This document shows, piece by piece, positions 6,086 to 11,170 of a DNA stretch of 11,170 nucleotides. Made by a program: the position numbers and the translations under genes. The notes beneath the pieces are model-generated. The model was not told the origin of the DNA. It searched no databases and saw only the letters and a list, made by a program, of their open reading frames with translations. The stretch is from an uncultured Bacilli bacterium (lineage in GTDB: Bacteria > Bacillota_I > Bacilli_A > ML615J-28 > CAG-698): NCBI GenBank assembly GCA_947624315.1, contig CANQJU010000019.1, forward strand, positions 1 through 11,170, in the 5' to 3' direction. Every line of letters starts with the position of its first letter. Within the stretch, counting starts at the first letter, position 1.

Positions 6086-6102
6086 AGTTGCGTGTGCAAC
6101 TA
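6085..6102. promoter_or_regulatory. Probable MarR operator (palindrome over the transcription start)
   Basis: TAGTTGC (6085-6091), GTGT, GCAACTA (6096-6102) is a perfect 7-base-arm inverted repeat. It begins with the last base of the -10 element and covers the expected transcription start. The TTGC-N4-GCAA form matches the kind of site bound by MarR-family dimers, so autorepression by the adjacent regulator is the natural reading. Which protein binds is inferred from position. Confidence 0.8.
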
Positions 6103-6106
6103 ATTT

Positions 6107-6111
6107 GGAGG
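6107..6111 (+). promoter_or_regulatory. Ribosome binding site fixing the marR start
   Basis: GGAGG lies five bases before ATG 6117. An in-frame TTG at 6057 would give 20 extra residues, but it coincides with the -35 element and lies upstream of the predicted transcription start, so it cannot be the real start on this transcript. Confidence 0.88.
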
Positions 6112-6116
6112 CAAGT

Positions 6117-6563
6117 ATGAAATTAAACAAAATGATTGGAATCATTGAACGCTGTGGAAACAATTATAAAAATCATATGCTTGAACAATATGGTTTAGGA
6201 AGCAGCAATTATATTTATTTGATTACTATTTGTAAAAAAGAGGGTTTAACCCAAGAAGATTTAGTAAAAGAAATATATGTTAACAAAAGCAATGTGGCTC
6301 GTACATTAAAATATTTGGAAAGTGAAGAATACATTTATAAAAAAATTGATGAAGATGATAAAAGAAGTAATAGAATATATCCAACTACTAAAGCCTATCA
6401 AGTTTTAGATATAATTAAAAAGATGTTAAGTGATTGGAAAGAAATATTATTAAATGGAATTAGTATTGATGAACAAGAAAAGTTAGAATTGCTTTTAGAA
6501 AAAATTGTTACCAATGCTACAGGACATTTTAATAAAACATATATAGGTGATATAGATGCGTAA
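6117..6563 (+). CDS. MarR-family transcriptional regulator
   Basis: A 148-residue winged-helix regulator of typical MarR length. The helix-turn-helix spans about 44-70 (LTQEDLVKEIYVNKSNVART, then LKYLESEEY), with the wing around DEDDKRSNRIYPT (78-90). The N-terminal and C-terminal helices supply the dimer interface in this family. MarR proteins usually repress their own operon and release DNA when they bind small, often phenolic or drug-like, ligands. Here the palindrome at the promoter start, the overlap of its last eight bases with the first ABC gene, and the exporter genes downstream all suggest a local repressor of efflux. I chose ATG 6117 because of its GGAGG and because the longer frame begins in the promoter. 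The inducing ligand cannot be predicted; a cysteine (C39) is present in helix 2 and another at C13, so thiol sensing is possible but unsupported. Confidence 0.93.
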   Translation: MKLNKMIGIIERCGNNYKNHMLEQYGLGSSNYIYLITICKKEGLTQEDLVKEIYVNKSNVARTLKYLESEEYIYKKIDEDDKRSNRIYPTTKAYQVLDIIKKMLSDWKEILLNGISIDEQEKLELLLEKIVTNATGHFNKTYIGDIDA

Positions 6564-8274
6564 AATATTTTCATATTTAAAAAAGTATCGTTTACGTATG
6601 TCGTTTGGTTTGGTTATTAAAATTATTGGAACAGTTATGGATTTAGCTATTCCATGGCTACTATCATATATTATTGATGAAATTGTTCCTTTAGGTGATG
6701 TTCAAAGAATTATCTTAATTGGGTTACTTATGATTTTGTTTTCTTTTGTTGGTTTATTTGGAAGTGTAATTGCTAACCAAATGGCTTCTAAAGTTGCTAA
6801 ATTATTTACAACTGATTTACGCCACGATGTTTTTAAGAAAATTGAATCTTTAAGTTCTCGACAAACAGATGAGGTAACAATTCCTTCATTAGTATCAAGA
6901 ATGTCTTCAGACACTTATAATGTCCATAGCATGATTGGGATGATGCAAAGAATAGGTGTCAGAGCTCCTATTCTATTAATTGGTGGAATTATTGTTACTT
7001 TAACTTTGGACCCCATTTTAACATTAGTCTTATTAACAGTTTTGCCTTTAGTAATTATTGTTACTTATATAATTTCTAAAATTAGTATACCTTTATTTAC
7101 TAAGGTTCAACAATCAATAGATGATTTTGTTCGAGTAATAAGAGAAAATATTGCAGGAATGCGAGTTATTAAAGCTTTATCTAAAGAAGAATATGAGAAA
7201 AATAGATTCCATAAAGTTAGTAAAGAATTAATAGATTATGAATTATCTTCACAAAAAGTAATGATTCAACTTAATCCTATTATCAATTTACTTTTAAACA
7301 TTGGAATGGTTGGAGTAATAGTTGTTGGGGCATATAGAGTTAATGGTGGTGATATTTTATCAGGAAAAGTATTAGCTTTTACTACTTACTTCACTATTAT
7401 TTTAAATGCCATGTTATCAATAACAAGAATATTTGTAACATTTTCTAAAGCTGCAGCATCTGGTAATCGTATTGCATATATTTTAGATTTGCCACAAGAT
7501 TTAGTTCCTGTTGATAACTTAAAAGAAGACCATAGTGATAATTATATTGTTTTTGATCATGTTTATTTTTCTTATGAAAAGAAAGAATACAATATTGAAG
7601 ATTTATCGTTTAGTTTAAAACGTGGTGAAAGTTTAGGAATAATCGGGGCAACGGGAAGTGGTAAAACGACGATTATCAACTTGCTTATGAGATTTTATGA
7701 TATTGATAGAGGTAATATTTATCTAGATGGAAAGAATATTAAAGAATATGATTTACAAGAATTAAGAGGCAAGTTTGGAACTGTTTTTCAAAATGATGCA
7801 ATCTTTTCTACAGATATTTATGATAATATTAATTTCAATCGTAATTTAAGCGATAGTGATATTGATAAGGCAACTAAGGCTGCTCAAATATATGATTTTA
7901 TTGATGGGTTAGAGAAAAAATATGATACACCTATATCAGAAAGAGGAACTAATTTATCAGGTGGTCAAAGACAAAGAATGTTAGTTGCTAGAGCATTAGC
8001 TAATAATCCGGAAATATTAGTATTAGATGATGCAGCAAGTGCTTTGGACTATAAAACTGAAGCAAATTTGCGAAAGAATTTAAAAGAAAATTATTCCTCT
8101 TCAACAACCTTCATTATAACACAAAGAGTTAGTTCTATTATGAATTGCGATAAAATAATAGTAATTGATGATGGAAAAGTTAAAGGATATGGATCTCATA
8201 AAGAGTTACTTGAAAAAGTAAAATTATATCAAGAAATATATCAATTACAAATGGGAGGTGGTCTAAATGAATAA
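6556..8274 (+). CDS. ABC exporter half-transporter, subunit with degenerate ATP site (BmrC/LmrC/TM287-like)
   Basis: A 572-residue type IV ABC exporter subunit: six membrane helices (roughly 16-40, 50-75, 130-150, 153-175, 240-262, 275-297) fused to a nucleotide-binding domain. Motifs: A-loop Y340, Walker A GATGSGKT (364-371), Q412, signature LSGGQ (467-471), Walker B ILVLDD (487-492), D-loop SALD (495-498). The catalytic glutamate after Walker B is replaced by Asp (D492), and the H-loop histidine is replaced by Gln (Q523 in ITQR). Both changes are features of the non-catalytic side of heterodimeric exporters, so this subunit should bind ATP but hydrolyse it poorly, working with the next gene's product. 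It starts within the last codons of marR (AGGTGA ribosome binding site at about 6545) and overlaps the second ABC gene by eight bases, implying coupled translation. Likely role: export of a drug, lipid or peptide across the cytoplasmic membrane; the substrate is unknown. Confidence 0.93.
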   Translation: MRKIFSYLKKYRLRMSFGLVIKIIGTVMDLAIPWLLSYIIDEIVPLGDVQRIILIGLLMILFSFVGLFGSVIANQMASKVAKLFTTDLRHDVFKKIESLSSRQTDEVTIPSLVSRMSSDTYNVHSMIGMMQRIGVRAPILLIGGIIVTLTLDPILTLVLLTVLPLVIIVTYIISKISIPLFTKVQQSIDDFVRVIRENIAGMRVIKALSKEEYEKNRFHKVSKELIDYELSSQKVMIQLNPIINLLLNIGMVGVIVVGAYRVNGGDILSGKVLAFTTYFTIILNAMLSITRIFVTFSKAAASGNRIAYILDLPQDLVPVDNLKEDHSDNYIVFDHVYFSYEKKEYNIEDLSFSLKRGESLGIIGATGSGKTTIINLLMRFYDIDRGNIYLDGKNIKEYDLQELRGKFGTVFQNDAIFSTDIYDNINFNRNLSDSDIDKATKAAQIYDFIDGLEKKYDTPISERGTNLSGGQRQRMLVARALANNPEILVLDDAASALDYKTEANLRKNLKENYSSSTTFIITQRVSSIMNCDKIIVIDDGKVKGYGSHKELLEKVKLYQEIYQLQMGGGLNE

Positions 8275-10048
8275 AGCTAGAAACACTCCAAATGGAAAAC
8301 AAGAAAAACCAAAAGACATAAAATATGTTTTAAGGCGCTTGTGGAATTACATGTGTTACTTTAAAGGACAATTAATCATTTGTATTATTTTAACAATTTT
8401 ATCTAATGTTTTTGCTTTGATTGGTCCTAGATTATCTGGACTTGCAATTGATGCTATTGAATTGGGAAAAGGAAAAGTTAACTTTCAATTGGTGTTTAAA
8501 TATGCAATTTTAATGGTTATCTTTTATGTGTTGTCATCTGTCTTTTCTTATATATTATCTTTATTAATGTTAAAGGTAAGTAAAAAGATTATCTTTAAAT
8601 TACGAAATGATGCTTTTAATAGGATATTATCTTTACCAATTTCTTATTTTGATACGAATAAGACAGGAGATATAATTAGTAAAATGAATTATGATATTGA
8701 TACAATTAACACATCACTATCAACAGATTTAATACAAATATGTACTAGTGTAATAACAGTTATTGGATCACTTATTATGATGATAATTATCTCACCAATA
8801 TTGGTCTGTGTCTTTGTAATTACTATTCCTATATCTTTATTATTTACGCGTTTTATGATTAAAAAGACACATAAATTATTCCGCAAAAGAAGTTCAACAT
8901 TAGGTGATTTGAATGCTTTTTCTGAGGAAATGATTACAGGAATGAAGACTATAAAGGCCTATGATAGAGAAGAAATTATCCTTGATAGATTTGATAAAAA
9001 CAATGAAATTGCTACGCAAGCAGCTTACCAAGCTGAGTATTATGGTAGTATAACAGGACCTGGAGTTAACTTTGTTAACAACTTATCTCTATCTTTAATA
9101 TGTATTTTGGGAGCAATTTTAAGTGTAAAAACATCATTTAGTTTAGGGAAAATTTCCTCATTTGTTCTTTATTCACGAAAATTTTCTGGACCAATAAATG
9201 AGGTTGCAAACATCTTTACAGACTTACAATCATCTTTAGCAGCAGCTGAAAGAGTATTTGGATTAATTGATGCGCATGAAGAATTGGCTGATAAATATGA
9301 TGCTAAAGAATTAGAAGATGTTTTAGGAAATGTTGAGTTTAAAAAAGTTTTCTTTGGTTATGAAGAAAATAAAATGATTTTAAAAGATATTAATTTTAAA
9401 GCTGATAAGGGAAAGATAATTGCTATTGTTGGTCCAACCGGAAGTGGTAAGACAACTATTGTTAATTTGCTTATGAGATTTTATGATATTAATCAAGGAA
9501 ACATTTATGTTGATAATAATGACATTCGCGACTTAAAAAGAAAGAGCTTGCGAAAAGCTTATGCAATGGTATTACAAGATACTTGGCTTTTTGAGGGAAC
9601 TGTTTTTGAAAATCTGGCCTATGGTAAAAGCGATGCAACAATGGAAGATGTTATAAACGCGGCTAAAGCTAGTAGAATTCATAGCTTTATTACTAAACTT
9701 CCTAATGGGTACGATACCGTTTTATCGGAAGGTGGAATTAATATCTCCAAAGGTCAAAAGCAATTATTGACAATTGCTAGAACAATGCTTTTAGATAGTC
9801 ATATGTTAATTTTAGATGAAGCTACTTCTAATGTTGATACTAGAACAGAAATATATATTCAAGAAGCTATGAAAGAATTGATGAAAAACAAAACATGTTT
9901 TATTATTGCCCATCGTCTTTCAACAATCCAAAATGCTGATTTAATTTTAGTTATTAAAGATGGTAAAATAGTGGAACAAGGAAATCATCAGGAATTATTA
10001 GAGAAGAAAGGATTTTATTCAAACTTATACAATGCTCAGTTTGATTAA
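8267..10048 (+). CDS. ABC exporter half-transporter, catalytic subunit (BmrD/LmrD/TM288-like)
   Basis: A 593-residue membrane-plus-ATPase subunit with about 25 extra charged residues at its N-terminus. Six membrane helices occupy about 33-55, 75-100, 158-178, 180-198, 266-286 and 296-315. The ATPase domain has Walker A GPTGSGKT (389-396), Q437, Walker B MLILDE (513-518) with the catalytic E518, D-loop SNVD (521-524) and switch histidine H549, all intact. Its signature motif is ISKGQ (493-497) instead of LSGGQ. Because each ATP sits between Walker motifs of one subunit and the signature of the other, this altered signature pairs with the altered Walker B and H-loop of the upstream subunit, giving one weak and one active site. 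The strong GGGAGGTGG (8253-8261) lies six bases before the ATG, which overlaps the previous gene's end. The operon position suggests multidrug or self-protection efflux. Confidence 0.94.
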   Translation: MNKARNTPNGKQEKPKDIKYVLRRLWNYMCYFKGQLIICIILTILSNVFALIGPRLSGLAIDAIELGKGKVNFQLVFKYAILMVIFYVLSSVFSYILSLLMLKVSKKIIFKLRNDAFNRILSLPISYFDTNKTGDIISKMNYDIDTINTSLSTDLIQICTSVITVIGSLIMMIIISPILVCVFVITIPISLLFTRFMIKKTHKLFRKRSSTLGDLNAFSEEMITGMKTIKAYDREEIILDRFDKNNEIATQAAYQAEYYGSITGPGVNFVNNLSLSLICILGAILSVKTSFSLGKISSFVLYSRKFSGPINEVANIFTDLQSSLAAAERVFGLIDAHEELADKYDAKELEDVLGNVEFKKVFFGYEENKMILKDINFKADKGKIIAIVGPTGSGKTTIVNLLMRFYDINQGNIYVDNNDIRDLKRKSLRKAYAMVLQDTWLFEGTVFENLAYGKSDATMEDVINAAKASRIHSFITKLPNGYDTVLSEGGINISKGQKQLLTIARTMLLDSHMLILDEATSNVDTRTEIYIQEAMKELMKNKTCFIIAHRLSTIQNADLILVIKDGKIVEQGNHQELLEKKGFYSNLYNAQFD

Positions 10049-10056
10049 TTAAGATT

Positions 10057-11170
10057 ATGGAAAATTTTAAAAAAGCTTATGAAAAATTTATTTCCGAATA
10101 TGAAATGGTTGGTAGCAGTATAATTATTGCTAAAAACAATGAGATAGTTGATAGCTGTTGTTATGGCAAGCAATCAATTGAAAAAAATATTGATACTAGT
10201 TTAAATACAATATATCGCATTGCTTCCATTTCTAAAGTTATTGTGGCAATTGGGGTTTTGATGTTGGTTGATGAAGGTAAAATATGTTTAGATGAAGACA
10301 TAAGTAAATATTTGGGATTTAAAGTTAATAACCCAAACTATCCTAATGATATTATTACTGTTAGAATGTTAATGACCCAAAGCTCAAGCATAACGGATGC
10401 AGGAAGTGAAACGGGAGGATATGATACTGTAAATCAAATAGATGATGAAGTATTGCTTGAAGACATTCTTTCAAATCCTAAATCAAAGTATTACAATCCT
10501 AAAACATATATTAATTATCGTCCAGGAAGTTATTGGAGATATTCTAATTTTGGTTGTGGAATATTAGCTTGTATAATTGAAAGAGTTACGGGAGAATACT
10601 TTACAGAATTTATTAAGAAGAGATTATTACTTCCTTTAGATATAATGAGTGGATTCCGTTTAGAAGATTTAAAATATCCAGAAAGATTGGCATCTCATTA
10701 CTTGTATAAAGATCATAAGTTTATTTTGTATCGCGATTATAATAAGTTTAAAGAGGTACAATCTCCTAGGTATAAAATAGGAAATAATTTCCGGGGAGTT
10801 GCGGGAGGCTTATATATTTCAAGTCTTGATTTAACTAAAATTATGTTCATGTTAATGAATAAGGGTGAGTATCAAGGAAAAAGATTTTTAAGCGAAGAAA
10901 TTGTTAAAGAAATGGAAAAAATTCAATGGAATAAAAAAACAGAAGATGCTACTTATTATAAAAAGGGTTTACAAATGATTATTCTTGATGAATTCACTAA
11001 AGATCCATTAAAAGGTCATTTTGGCAATGCCTATGGATTAAGAAGTTTTATGCTTTACAATAAAAACATTGGTTATATCTTTTTATGCAATGGGGCTAAT
11101 TTTATTACTGATGAAGAACATATGACAATTCTTCAAAAAAGAATAATAGAGTTTTTGGTTGATTATAGTG
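10057..11170 (+). CDS. Serine beta-lactamase-fold hydrolase (Beta-lactamase / class C-like family), 3' end outside window
   Basis: An open frame of 371 codons with no stop before the window end. It has all three active-site elements of the serine beta-lactamase and penicillin-binding protein fold: S57-x-x-K60 (ASISK), Y162-S-N164 (RYSN), and H321-F-G323 (GHFGNAYG) in place of KTG, as in esterase- and D-aminopeptidase-like class C relatives. RPGSYWRYSNFG and RGVAGGLYISSLDL are typical Pfam Beta-lactamase surroundings. By family knowledge it could be an esterase, peptidase, amidase or beta-lactam hydrolase; the sequence does not decide. No signal peptide or membrane helix precedes the domain, so it appears cytoplasmic. 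The ATG comes eight bases after the second ABC stop and has no clear ribosome binding site, suggesting translation by coupling or re-initiation. Co-transcription with the exporter suggests modification or detoxification of the same compound, or simple read-through; this is inferred. Confidence 0.88.
   Translation, partial: MENFKKAYEKFISEYEMVGSSIIIAKNNEIVDSCCYGKQSIEKNIDTSLNTIYRIASISKVIVAIGVLMLVDEGKICLDEDISKYLGFKVNNPNYPNDIITVRMLMTQSSSITDAGSETGGYDTVNQIDDEVLLEDILSNPKSKYYNPKTYINYRPGSYWRYSNFGCGILACIIERVTGEYFTEFIKKRLLLPLDIMSGFRLEDLKYPERLASHYLYKDHKFILYRDYNKFKEVQSPRYKIGNNFRGVAGGLYISSLDLTKIMFMLMNKGEYQGKRFLSEEIVKEMEKIQWNKKTEDATYYKKGLQMIILDEFTKDPLKGHFGNAYGLRSFMLYNKNIGYIFLCNGANFITDEEHMTILQKRIIEFLVDYS

Noticed and set aside
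6057..6116. TTG start at 6057 for the MarR regulator, adding 20 residues
   Set aside because: This segment holds the -35, -10 and palindrome and lies mostly upstream of the predicted transcript start; ATG 6117 has a GGAGG five bases before it.
1..11170. Mycoplasma-type code (UGA as tryptophan)
   Set aside because: Conserved tryptophans are encoded by TGG and no full-length gene is interrupted by in-frame TGA.

Overview
The window is AT-rich bacterial DNA using the standard code: tryptophan is TGG and every complete gene stops with TAA or TAG. It has strong GGAGG-type ribosome binding sites, some TTG starts, short intergenic gaps and simple hairpin-plus-U terminators. Together with a MarR-controlled heterodimeric ABC exporter, a MetQ-type lipoprotein and an AAA_14/DUF4143 ATPase, this points to a low-GC Gram-positive (Bacillota), possibly a host-associated Erysipelotrichia- or Mollicutes-related lineage. 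That lineage is inferred from composition and gene style only.

Layout. (1) Positions 1-1369: the 3' end of a MetQ/NlpA-family methionine-uptake lipoprotein gene, followed by a PLP-dependent cysteine synthase (CysK family); together they look like the end of a sulfur amino acid operon. A bidirectional terminator separates it from (2) a cyclophilin-type peptidyl-prolyl isomerase on the minus strand (1389-1907). (3) Divergent from that is a two-gene plus-strand operon (2024-4296): a zinc N-acetylmuramoyl-L-alanine amidase (Amidase_2 fold) with a large internal insert and no signal peptide, then an aldo/keto reductase with a C-terminal two-cluster ferredoxin domain. (4) A lone minus-strand AAA_14/DUF4143 ATPase (4397-5755) is richer in GC than its neighbours. 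Its promoter carries three copies of a 13-base direct repeat spaced 32-33 bases apart. (5) Divergent from it is a MarR regulator whose promoter is followed by a perfect palindrome, then two overlapping ABC exporter half-transporter genes and a serine beta-lactamase-fold hydrolase that runs off the window end (6117-11170).

How they work together. The last operon is the most coherent unit: MarR probably represses its own promoter through the TAGTTGC/GCAACTA palindrome, and the two ABC subunits carry complementary changes that make one of the two ATP sites degenerate, as in BmrCD, LmrCD or TM287/288. The hydrolase follows eight bases after the second ABC gene and may belong to the same resistance or export response.

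The items closest to something undescribed are the triple repeat controlling the DUF4143 ATPase, the signal-less amidase with its Tyr/Gly-rich insert, and the exporter-linked beta-lactamase-fold protein. No complete novel system, CRISPR array, tRNA, rRNA or intact insertion sequence was seen.
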